From assembly GCA_003242525.1 (NCBI GenBank), contig QGUU01000093.1, positions 1-8,077 on the forward strand: a stretch of 8,077 nucleotides of DNA, written 5' to 3'. The position numbers and the translations under genes were made by a program. Of the stretch, positions 1-5,345 are shown one piece after another. This DNA is from Pseudomonadota bacterium. GTDB taxonomy: Bacteria > Pseudomonadota > Alphaproteobacteria > Rhizobiales > Rhizobiaceae. Numbering within the stretch: position 1 is the stretch's first letter; each line of letters starts with the position of its first letter. Below the pieces are notes generated by a model. It saw only the letters and a program-made list of their open reading frames with translations. It did no database searches and was not told the DNA's origin.

Positions 1-14
1 GGAGGGCGCATTCG

Positions 15-43
15 CCGGCCCCCCGTTTGGAGTGCGGGGCCGG
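15..43. repeat. Inverted repeat beyond the 3' end of the alpha/beta hydrolase gene
   Basis: The arms CCGGCCCC (15-22) and GGGGCCGG (36-43) are perfect 8-bp complements around a 13-base loop. The repeat lies 24 bases past the stop codon of the minus-strand hydrolase, where a transcription terminator would be expected. Neither strand has a T-run after the stem, so it is not a canonical intrinsic terminator. It may mark transcript-end structure or be chance in GC-rich DNA. Nothing else is supported in bases 1-66. Confidence 0.3.
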
Positions 44-66
44 GGTCTTCCAGAGGGTCGATGCCA

Positions 67-837
67 TCACCCTGCCCTCTGCACCATGGCTTCGACGGCG
101 CCGATCAGCATCTCCAGGTCCTGCGGCCGCGACAGGCGGTGGTCGCCCTGCGGGATCAGCGACAGGGTCACGTCGTCGGCCGGCAACAGGCTGGCAAGCT
201 TCATGGCATGCGCGGGCGGAACGTCCGGGTCGTCGAGGCCCTGCAATATGTGTACGGGACAATGCGTGTCGATCGGGCCGGTCATGACAAGATTGTCGCG
301 TCCGTCCTCGATCAGCGCCCGTGTGTAGATGTATGGCTGGTCGGAATATTCCGAGGGTTCCTCGAAATAGCCTTTCTCGGCGAGGTCGCGGCGCTGCGCG
401 TCGGTCAGCTTCGGTTCGACCAGTTCGGCGGTGAAGTCGGGAGCAGGGGCCAGCAGCACCAGGCCTGCGACGCGCTCTTCGCCCTGCCTGCGAAGTTCCT
501 GCACCATCCGCAGCGCGATCCAGGCACCCATCGACGAACCGACCAGGATCTGGCTGCCTTCGGTAAAGCGGCGGAAGACGGCAAGGCTCTGGGCAAGCCA
601 GCTTGAGATGGTTCCCTGGGCAAAGTCGCCGCCCGATTCACCGTGGCCGGCATAGTCATGACGCAGGAAGGCCCTGTCGTTTGCAGCCGCCCAGGCAGAA
701 AGCGTTTCGGCCTTCGTGCCGAGCATGTCGGACTTGTATCCGCCCAGCCAGACCAGCCCGGGTTGCCTGCCCGGCTGGCGGCGGAACGCGATCGCGGTTC
801 CGGCGACGTCGAGGAATTCGGGTTGCGTCTCGGCCAT
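67..837 (-). CDS. Alpha/beta hydrolase, ABHD10-like serine esterase/thioesterase
   Basis: This is a cytosolic alpha/beta-hydrolase-fold enzyme of 256 residues with no signal peptide or membrane segment. The nucleophile elbow is GSSMG at residues 100-104 (Ser102). The acid is probably in GLDDPDVP (about 200-207), and the histidine is in QGDHRLSRP (His233). An oxyanion-side motif, RHDYAGHGES, lies at 59-68. The N-terminal GYKSDMLGTKA, the QILVGSSMGAW stretch and the late DHR resemble mammalian ABHD10, a mitochondrial acyl-protein thioesterase and acyl-glucuronide esterase. That makes thioester or ester hydrolysis the best guess; the substrate is unknown. I chose the ATG at 837 because AAGGA on the minus strand (844-848) sits 6 bases upstream. 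The frame extends to a GTG at 870 with poorer support. The gene is divergent from infC, with a 199-base gap. The fold assignment is firm; the ABHD10 link is by remembered similarity. Confidence 0.9.
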   Translation of the reverse strand: MAETQPEFLDVAGTAIAFRRQPGRQPGLVWLGGYKSDMLGTKAETLSAWAAANDRAFLRHDYAGHGESGGDFAQGTISSWLAQSLAVFRRFTEGSQILVGSSMGAWIALRMVQELRRQGEERVAGLVLLAPAPDFTAELVEPKLTDAQRRDLAEKGYFEEPSEYSDQPYIYTRALIEDGRDNLVMTGPIDTHCPVHILQGLDDPDVPPAHAMKLASLLPADDVTLSLIPQGDHRLSRPQDLEMLIGAVEAMVQRAG

Positions 838-1036
838 GACTTTTCCTTTTCTGGCGGCGACTTTTGGCACAGGCTGCCCCGCGCGAAAAGCGCCCTGATC
901 AGTAGGGAAGTTGGCGCACGGATGCTATGCACAGGTGATTTTTTGTTGCCGCTATGCTATTGACTTGGATTGGGCGCTCACCAAATTGGCGCTCCCACCC
1001 TAACCCTGAAGGCAATAGCTCGAGGAGATTACGACC
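838..1036. promoter_or_regulatory. Divergent intergenic region between the hydrolase gene and infC
   Basis: This 199-base gap must carry promoters for both divergent genes. A good -35-like TTGACT lies at 960-965 in the infC direction, but no convincing -10 box sits 16-18 bases downstream (the sequence there is AAATTG). It is followed by an imperfect direct repeat, ATTGGGCGCTC (969-979) and ATTGGCGCTC (985-994), with starts 16 bases apart. That could be an operator or chance. No promoter for the minus-strand gene could be picked with confidence. Confidence 0.3.
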
Positions 1037-1039
1037 ATT
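1022..1039 (+). promoter_or_regulatory. infC ribosome binding site and non-canonical ATT start
   Basis: A GAGGAG Shine-Dalgarno sequence (1022-1027) is followed 9 bases later by ATT at 1037-1039. The reading frame has a stop at 1016-1018. No ATG, GTG, TTG or CTG occurs in frame until the TTG at 1169, which would delete 44 conserved residues. A second in-frame ATT at 1028 abuts the Shine-Dalgarno sequence and is too close to be used. AUU start codons are the established device by which IF-3 represses its own translation, because IF-3 rejects non-canonical starts. Confidence 0.85.
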
Positions 1040-1573
1040 CGCAGACCATTCAAGGCAGCAGCGCCCACCAAGGAAGGGCCGCGCGCAAATCGGGATATCC
1101 GCGTTCCCCGCGTCCAGCTTATTGACGCTGACGGCAAAAACCGCGGAGAAGTTTCCACTCAGGAGGCATTGTTGCTGGCGGAAGAGGCCGGTCTCGACCT
1201 TGTCGAGATTTCGCCGAACGCAAATCCGCCCGTCGCCAAAATTCTAGATCTCGGCAAGCTGAAATACGCCAACCAGAAGAAGGCCGCCGAGGCGCGCAAG
1301 AACCAGCGGATCATCGAGATCAAGGAGATCAAGATGCGTCCGAACATCGACGACCACGATTACGATGTGAAGATGAGGGCCGTGCGCCGCTTCTTCGAGG
1401 AAGGCGACAAGGTCAAGCTCACCCTGCGTTTTCGCGGCCGCGAGATGGCCCATATGGAGCTGGGTATGCAACTCCTCAACAGGGTGCGCGAGGAAGTCGC
1501 GGGCATCGCCAAGGTCGAGGCCGAGCCCAAGCTCGAAGGCCGGCAGATGATGATGGTGCTGGCGCCGCGTTGA
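1037..1573 (+). CDS. infC: Translation initiation factor IF-3 (ATT start)
   Basis: IF-3 binds the 30S subunit, prevents premature 50S joining and proofreads the start codon and initiator tRNA. The 178 residues from the ATT at 1037 match the usual family length (about 180). The protein begins [10 protein letters not shown]. The N-domain carries [13 protein letters not shown] (18-30) and [15 protein letters not shown] (55-69). A lysine-rich linker with [10 protein letters not shown] (81-90) follows. The C-domain has [16 protein letters not shown] (97-112), [17 protein letters not shown] (123-139) and ends in [15 protein letters not shown] start at 1169 would remove half of the N-domain and is rejected. 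The gene is followed by a strong terminator, so it may be a single-gene transcript here rather than the head of the usual infC-rpmI-rplT operon. Autoregulation through the AUU codon is expected. Confidence 0.97.
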   Translation: MRRPFKAAAPTKEGPRANRDIRVPRVQLIDADGKNRGEVSTQEALLLAEEAGLDLVEISPNANPPVAKILDLGKLKYANQKKAAEARKNQRIIEIKEIKMRPNIDDHDYDVKMRAVRRFFEEGDKVKLTLRFRGREMAHMELGMQLLNRVREEVAGIAKVEAEPKLEGRQMMMVLAPR

Positions 1574-1600
1574 GGGACGGCAGGCCAGGCTTCATGAACA

Positions 1601-1630
1601 GGCGCCTCGCTCCGGCGAGGCGCCTTTTTT
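1601..1630 (+). terminator. Intrinsic terminator of infC
   Basis: A perfect 10-bp GC-rich stem, GGCGCCTCGC (1601-1610) and GCGAGGCGCC (1615-1624), encloses a TCCG tetraloop and is followed by six T residues (1625-1630). It starts 27 bases after the infC stop. It is a textbook Rho-independent terminator reading on the plus strand. Confidence 0.95.
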
Positions 1631-1676
1631 CCGCCTGACGGGCCGGGCAGAGAAGATCGACAGGAGGTGGCGTCAA

Positions 1677-2318
1677 ATGGCGGGCAAGGTACTGGGCAGG
1701 AAGCGTCCCTTCAGCATGAGCAGCTATCAGGCCATGCGCCGCCTGGTGCTGGCGGTATTGATCTTCGTGCTGCTGGCCGCACTTCTGTTCGGCCAATCCC
1801 TGTTCCCGCCTGAATCGGTCGTTCATGAAACCATCGAGGCCGTCGGCCTGTTGCTGATCTTCCTCGGCATCATCGGACGGCTCTGGGCCACGCTCTACAT
1901 CGGCGGGCGCAAATCCTTGGAGGTCGTCAGCGGCGGACCCTATTCTATCACTCGAAATCCCCTTTACGTCTTCTCGACCGTCGCTGCCGCTGGCGTCGGC
2001 GCGCAGATGGGGTCAATCCTGGCCATGATCGGCTTTGGCCTGTCGTGCGCACTGGCCTTCCACATCGTGATCCTGCGCGAGGAGGAATATCTCAGGGAGA
2101 TGCTCGGCTCGCCCTACGAGGCCTACATGGTCAGGGTGCCACGCTTCATCCCGGATCTTTCCCTTTACGACGAAGGCGACACGGACAGTTTCAGGCCGAA
2201 GTTGCTCCTGAACACGCTGCTCGACGGTCTCGTCTTTCTCGCGGCCATGCCTTTCTTCGAATCGATCGACGCCCTGCAGCTGTCGGGGTACCTGCCGGTT
2301 CTTTTCCGGCTTCCCTGA
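1677..2318 (+). CDS. Isoprenylcysteine carboxyl methyltransferase (ICMT/PEMT)-family membrane protein
   Basis: This is a 213-residue integral membrane protein. Hydrophobic segments lie at about 22-39, 52-74, 98-132 (probably two helices) and 178-195. The family's S-adenosylmethionine-site signature is present: GPYSITRNPLY (87-97), then REEEYLREMLGSPYEAYMVR (134-153) and VPRF. In ICMT and phospholipid N-methyltransferase relatives these parts bind SAM at the membrane face. Bacteria of this group lack prenylated CAAX proteins, so the substrate is unknown; a lipid or small hydrophobic thiol is possible. I chose the ATG at 1677 because AGGAGG (1662-1667) is 9 bases upstream; an internal ATG at 1716 is the alternative. 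The gene sits between the infC terminator and the rpmI leader, so it probably has its own promoter in the short 1631-1676 gap or depends on readthrough. Confidence 0.85.
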   Translation: MAGKVLGRKRPFSMSSYQAMRRLVLAVLIFVLLAALLFGQSLFPPESVVHETIEAVGLLLIFLGIIGRLWATLYIGGRKSLEVVSGGPYSITRNPLYVFSTVAAAGVGAQMGSILAMIGFGLSCALAFHIVILREEEYLREMLGSPYEAYMVRVPRFIPDLSLYDEGDTDSFRPKLLLNTLLDGLVFLAAMPFFESIDALQLSGYLPVLFRLP

Positions 2319-2342
2319 TCTGGCGCGCCGGCAGGTCGGTAG

Positions 2343-2371
2343 TTGCGCGATGCCTCGCTTTGCATTATGAG
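2343..2371 (+). promoter_or_regulatory. Candidate promoter for rpmI-rplT
   Basis: TTGCGC (2343-2348) and TATGAG (2366-2371) are separated by 17 bases. They match the sigma-70 boxes at 3 of 6 and 4 of 6 positions. The position suits an rpmI-rplT transcript with a leader of about 115 bases. The match is weak and is offered only because a promoter is expected in this gap. Confidence 0.25.
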
Positions 2372-2386
2372 GGCCGCGTCCAATAA

Positions 2387-2418
2387 AAACCGCCCGGCAG
2401 GGCATGCCGTGGCGGTTT
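2387..2418 (+). terminator. Strong hairpin downstream of the ICMT-family gene, possible terminator or leader element
   Basis: The 5' arm AAACCGCCCGGCA (2387-2399) pairs with TGCCG (2405-2409) and GGCGGTTT (2411-2418). This gives 13 bp with a single bulged T2410 and a GGGCA loop. A-run before and TTT after give it the look of an intrinsic terminator, but the T-run is only three long. It starts 68 bases after the ICMT-family stop and 107 bases before rpmI. It could end the upstream transcript or be part of the rpmI leader. Confidence 0.5.
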
Positions 2419-2425
2419 CGTGTGC

Positions 2426-2477
2426 TTTCCGGGGCTTTGGTCGGCCCGGGAAACTAGAACAGGGGCCTCGCAGCCCC
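2426..2477 (+). promoter_or_regulatory. Two further hairpins in the rpmI leader, next to the ribosome binding site
   Basis: TTTCC with GGG (2426-2433) can pair with CCC and GGAAA (2445-2453, bulged G2448). Next, GGGGC (2462-2466) pairs with GCCCC (2473-2477) across a CTCGCA loop. The second stem ends 3 bases before the rpmI AAGGAG (2481-2486). Ribosomal-protein operons are often controlled by a product (here L20 in characterised bacteria) binding a structured leader, so this is a candidate autoregulatory RNA. I see no proven similarity to a known L20 leader. Confidence 0.35.
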
Positions 2478-2493
2478 GGCAAGGAGAAGCAAA

Positions 2494-2703
2494 ATGCCCA
2501 AGATGAAGACCAAATCCGCTGCCAAGAAGCGGTTCAAGATTACCGCAACCGGCAAGGTCCTGGCGCAGGCCGCTGGCAAGCGCCATGGCATGATCAAGCG
2601 CACCAACAAGTTCATCCGCGACGCTCGCGGAACGATGGTCCTGGCCGAACCCGACGGCAAGAAGGTCATCAAGAACTTCCTGCCCAACGGCGGCGGCCTG
2701 TGA
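2494..2703 (+). CDS. rpmI: 50S ribosomal protein L35
   Basis: L35 is a small basic protein of the large ribosomal subunit, encoded with L20 in most bacteria. The 69 residues start [20 protein letters not shown], the family hallmark, and continue with [19 protein letters not shown] (26-44) and a C-terminal NFLPNGGGL. The last motif is usually NGL or similar in relatives as I recall them, so this copy appears to carry about two extra glycines (GGC repeats). The ATG at 2494 has AAGGAG 7 bases upstream. rplT follows after 33 bases, with no terminator between them, so the two are co-transcribed. Confidence 0.98.
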   Translation: MPKMKTKSAAKKRFKITATGKVLAQAAGKRHGMIKRTNKFIRDARGTMVLAEPDGKKVIKNFLPNGGGL

Positions 2704-2736
2704 GCCGGCTGGAAGCGATAGCAAGGAGATCATGAC

Positions 2737-3135
2737 ATGCGCGTAAAGAGAGGCACGGTCGGCCGGGCCAAGCACAAGAAGGTCCTGAAGGCCGCCAAGG
2801 GTTTCTATGGCCGCCGCAAGAATACGATCCGCATCGCCAAGCAGGCGGTCGAGAAGTCGCTGCAATACGCCTATCGCGACCGCAAGGTCCGCAAGCGTAA
2901 TTTCCGGGCGCTCTGGGTTCAGCGCATCAACGCTGCCGCTCGCGAGCACGGCCTGACCTATGCCCGTTTCATCGATGGCCTCAACAAGGCGGGAATCGAA
3001 ATCGACCGCAAGGTCCTGTCGGATATGGCCATCCATGAGCCGCAGGCTTTCGCGGCGCTGGTCAAACAGGCCAAGGAAGCGCTCGAATATCTGAAAGGCA
3101 CAACGCCAAACGCTTTTGAAAGCGCAGTCGCCTAA
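2737..3135 (+). CDS. rplT: 50S ribosomal protein L20
   Basis: L20 binds 23S rRNA directly and is needed early in 50S assembly. In several bacteria it also represses its own operon through the mRNA leader. The 132 residues carry [20 protein letters not shown] (11-30), [17 protein letters not shown] (44-60), [19 protein letters not shown] (64-82) and [16 protein letters not shown] (87-102), all family hallmarks, and end [10 protein letters not shown] as in rhizobia. AAGGAG (2723-2728) lies 8 bases before the ATG at 2737. An ATG at 2732 is out of frame. The N-terminus reads MRVKRGT where MARVKRG is usual, so residue Ala2 seems missing. A strong terminator follows. Confidence 0.98.
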   Translation: MRVKRGTVGRAKHKKVLKAAKGFYGRRKNTIRIAKQAVEKSLQYAYRDRKVRKRNFRALWVQRINAAAREHGLTYARFIDGLNKAGIEIDRKVLSDMAIHEPQAFAALVKQAKEALEYLKGTTPNAFESAVA

Positions 3136-3175
3136 GGCCGCCGCGCTTCCCAAGCTTTCAAGAATCTGATTTGGG

Positions 3176-3208
3176 AAACCCGCGCCGGCTGGGCTGGCGC
3201 GGGTTTTT
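3176..3208 (+). terminator. Intrinsic terminator after rplT, just upstream of the kinase-pheS-pheT block
   Basis: AAACCCGCGCC (3176-3186) and GGCGCGGGTTT (3196-3206) form a perfect 11-bp stem with a 9-base loop. The T-run reaches 3208. It starts 41 bases after the rplT stop and ends 13 bases before the ATG of the next gene, leaving almost no room for a separate promoter downstream. It may act as a partial terminator or as an attenuator for the phe genes. Confidence 0.93.
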
Positions 3209-3221
3209 CTTGGTAAAGGCA

Positions 3222-4109
3222 ATGACCGACCCTAAACCCGAAACCCTGGACATGGCGGGACTTGCGGCGCTGGCGGCGCAAGCCGGCCCGCGCATCCAGA
3301 GCTTCGAGGTCGGCGGCCGCAAGGTATGGGTCAAGCGCGCCGCCAGAAGGCGCGAGCCCGGCCATCACCTGCAAGCTTTGATGTCGCTTGGCCTCCCGGG
3401 CAGCATTTACCGCCCGGCCCCTGCCGAGGTGGGGGATGCGGCAAGTCGCGGCGAGGCTCGCCGCCTGCGCCAGTTCCAGGCCAAGGGAATCGATGTCCCC
3501 GAGCTTCTTTTCGAAGGGCCGGGCGTGTTGATCCTTGGCGATTGCGGCCTCACGATCGAAGCGCGGCTTCGCCTTTTCCGCGACGCTGGCCAGATGGCTG
3601 CCCACGACGACCTTCTCGTTGCCATGGCCCGGAGCCTGGCCGCGGTTCATGCCCTGGGCCTGGTGCATGGGCGCCCGCATCCTCGCGACATGTTTGTTCG
3701 CGAGGGCAGGATCGGCTTCATGGATTTCGAGCAGGATCCCCTTCGCGCCATGAGCCTTGTCCGGGCGCAGGCCCGTGACGCGTTGTTCCTTTTCGGATTC
3801 GTTTGCGACATGGCCGTGTTGCCGGAAACCCCAATGCGCGCCTGGGAGGCCTGGAGTGCACATGTGCCTGCGGCCGTGCCTGGGCAATTGGCCGCGACGC
3901 TGAAGGGAATGAAGGCGCTGGTCCTGGCAGGAAGGCTGGTTTCCCGCATCAGGCAAGGCTCGGACCTGCGCCGCTTTCTCGCCGGCACCGGGTTTCTTTG
4001 CTCGGTTCTGGAAAAATCGAAAATGCCGGAGAACTATCCGGTGAACATGCAGGCGCAGGTGGCGCAGACGGCAGGAGAGACGAACGGCAATGACCATCAC
4101 GCTCGATAA
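3222..4109 (+). CDS. Kinase-fold protein of uncertain activity (InaA/Kdo-kinase/Bud32-like)
   Basis: This is a soluble protein of 295 residues with the order of a small protein-kinase or lipopolysaccharide-kinase fold. A beta-3-like strand KVWVKRA (34-40, Lys38) is followed by a helix with GEARRLRQF (77-85, Glu78), then [18 protein letters not shown] (90-107). The catalytic-loop region is [13 protein letters not shown] (147-159) and the metal-loop region is [10 protein letters not shown] (164-173). The usual HGD...N of this superfamily reads HGR...D here, and DFG reads DFE, so catalysis may be altered or lost. The target is unknown. I chose the ATG at 3222, which has only a weak AAAGG nearby; the frame is open back to TTG codons at 3210 and 3171, which would lie in the terminator. 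The 3' end overlaps pheS by 20 bases, pointing to joint expression with tRNA charging genes. The family assignment rests on motif order only. Confidence 0.7.
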   Translation: MTDPKPETLDMAGLAALAAQAGPRIQSFEVGGRKVWVKRAARRREPGHHLQALMSLGLPGSIYRPAPAEVGDAASRGEARRLRQFQAKGIDVPELLFEGPGVLILGDCGLTIEARLRLFRDAGQMAAHDDLLVAMARSLAAVHALGLVHGRPHPRDMFVREGRIGFMDFEQDPLRAMSLVRAQARDALFLFGFVCDMAVLPETPMRAWEAWSAHVPAAVPGQLAATLKGMKALVLAGRLVSRIRQGSDLRRFLAGTGFLCSVLEKSKMPENYPVNMQAQVAQTAGETNGNDHHAR

Positions 4110-5193
4110 TCCGGACCTGGCCAGGCTCGAGGCCACGCTCATGGCCGAGATCGCCGCGGCGCAGGACGAAGCCGCCCTCGAGGCTGTGCGGGTTTCCGCA
4201 CTGGGCAAGAAGGGCTCGGTTTCGGAACTGCTGAAGACCCTGGGTTCGATGACGCCGGAGGAGCGGCAGGTAAAGGGGCCTGCCATCAACGGGCTGAAGA
4301 CGAGGGTGGCGGACGCGCTCGCCGCCCGCAAGGCCGACCTGAAGGATGCGGCCGTCGCTGCTCGGCTGGCGGCCGAGAAGGTGGACGTGACGCTGCCGGT
4401 GCGCCAGTCGCCCGCCGAGCGGGGCCGAATCCATCCCATCAGCCAGGTGATCGACGAAATCGCGGCCATCTTCGGGGATCTCGGCTTCTCGATCGCCGAG
4501 GGGCCGGACATCGAGACCGATTACTATAATTTCACTGCGCTGAATTTCCCCGAAGGACACCCTGCGCGCGAGATGCACGACACCTTCTTCTTTCATCCGG
4601 ATGAGAACGGTGAGCGCAAACTCCTGCGCACGCACACCTCGCCCGTGCAGATTCGGACCATGGAGGCACAGAAGCCACCGATCCGCATTGTCATTCCGGG
4701 CAAGACCTACCGCCAGGATTCCGACGCCACCCACTCGCCGATGTTCCACCAGGTCGAGGGGCTGGTGATCGACCGCACCGCCAATGTCGCCAATATGAAG
4801 TGGGTGCTGGAAGAATTCTGCAAGGCCTTCTTCGAGGTGTCTTCGGTCAAGATGCGCTTCCGGCCTTCCTTCTTCCCCTTCACCGAGCCTTCGCTGGAAG
4901 TGGACATTCAGTGCGACCGTTCGCGACCGGGCGAGGTGCGCTTCGGCGAGGGCAGCGACTGGATGGAGATTCTGGGTTGCGGCATGGTGCACCCCAATGT
5001 GCTGCGCGCCGGCGGTCTTGATCCGGACGAGTATCAGGGCTTTGCCTGGGGCATGGGCATCGACCGCATTGCCATGCTGAAATATGGCATGCCGGATCTC
5101 CGCCCCTTCTTCGACGCCGACATTCGCTGGCTGTCGCATTACGGTTTTCGGCCGCTCGACATGCCGACATTGTTTGGGGGCTTGAGCTCATGA
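4090..5193 (+). CDS. pheS: Phenylalanyl-tRNA synthetase alpha subunit
   Basis: PheS carries the catalytic site of the alpha2-beta2 enzyme that joins phenylalanine to tRNA-Phe in the cytoplasm. The 367 residues begin with an N-terminal coiled-coil tRNA-binding arm (about 1-90, with [16 protein letters not shown] at 37-52). The class II synthetase core follows: motif 1 around [19 protein letters not shown] (115-133), motif 2 [19 protein letters not shown] (206-224), [16 protein letters not shown] (257-272) and motif 3 [14 protein letters not shown] (317-330). The length is normal for the family. The ATG at 4090 has AGGAGA (4073-4078) 11 bases upstream and lies inside the 3' end of the kinase-like gene. 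Its TGA stop overlaps an ATG (ATGA, 5190-5193). pheT lies 591 bases further on instead of directly adjacent. Confidence 0.98.
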   Translation: MTITLDNPDLARLEATLMAEIAAAQDEAALEAVRVSALGKKGSVSELLKTLGSMTPEERQVKGPAINGLKTRVADALAARKADLKDAAVAARLAAEKVDVTLPVRQSPAERGRIHPISQVIDEIAAIFGDLGFSIAEGPDIETDYYNFTALNFPEGHPAREMHDTFFFHPDENGERKLLRTHTSPVQIRTMEAQKPPIRIVIPGKTYRQDSDATHSPMFHQVEGLVIDRTANVANMKWVLEEFCKAFFEVSSVKMRFRPSFFPFTEPSLEVDIQCDRSRPGEVRFGEGSDWMEILGCGMVHPNVLRAGGLDPDEYQGFAWGMGIDRIAMLKYGMPDLRPFFDADIRWLSHYGFRPLDMPTLFGGLSS

Positions 5194-5345
5194 GGCGGGC
5201 GAAACAGGCCGGCCGGACCGGGCTATCGGTCGGTGCGAGGGCTGTCGCGCGCGTGGCGGCATTTGGCCCGGGACCCGGCTCGCCGGCGCGCGCCTGGGGC
5301 CAGTGGAAATGCGGCGGGAGGGGAAATTGGAGTGCCTTCCCATGA
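5190..5345 (+). CDS. Possible 51-residue small protein between pheS and the GFA gene
   Basis: An open frame starts at an ATG overlapping the pheS stop (ATGA at 5190-5193) and ends at a TGA overlapping the GFA start (ATGA at 5342-5345). It exactly fills the gap. It would encode 51 residues beginning [15 protein letters not shown] and ending NWSAFP. The product is basic, rich in Arg, Ala and Gly, with three Trp and one Cys, and has no domain I recognise. By hand count 39 of 51 third positions are G or C, which does not separate it from GC-rich non-coding frames. The Shine-Dalgarno support is only a G-run (5176-5180) 9 bases upstream. It may be a real small gene, a coupling peptide that carries ribosomes from pheS to the GFA gene, or chance. 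Confidence 0.35.
   Translation: MRRAKQAGRTGLSVGARAVARVAAFGPGPGSPARAWGQWKCGGRGNWSAFP

Noticed and set aside
1..606. Plus-strand frame open from the left edge to 606
   Set aside because: It is antisense to the hydrolase, which has a catalytic triad and a ribosome binding site. The plus-strand product has no recognisable motif.
922..963. 13-codon Leu-rich ORF upstream of infC as a leader peptide
   Set aside because: It has only a distant AGGGAAG for a ribosome site and no linked terminator or antiterminator. A frame this short is expected by chance.
1169..1573. Short 134-residue infC from the TTG at 1169
   Set aside because: It removes the conserved start of the IF-3 N-domain and has no spaced ribosome binding site. 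The ATT at 1037 explains the data better.
1594..1638. 14-codon ORF across the infC terminator
   Set aside because: It has no ribosome binding site and is simply the terminator hairpin read as codons.
3171..3221. Phe-Phe codons before the kinase-like gene as a pheM-type attenuation leader
   Set aside because: The Phe codons are the T-run of the terminator itself, and the frame runs on into the kinase-like gene without a stop, so it is not a leader peptide.
2365..5139. Long minus-strand frames at 2365-3222, 3132-4511 and 3949-5139
   Set aside because: They lie opposite rpmI, rplT, the kinase-like gene and pheS, all of which have family motifs and ribosome binding sites. The antisense products show no domains.
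5213..5233. Hairpin GACCG/CGGTC with two further G-C pairs in the pheS-GFA gap
   Set aside because: The core is only 5 bp with a bulge, no T-run follows, and it lies within the possible small ORF. Such stems are common in GC-rich DNA.
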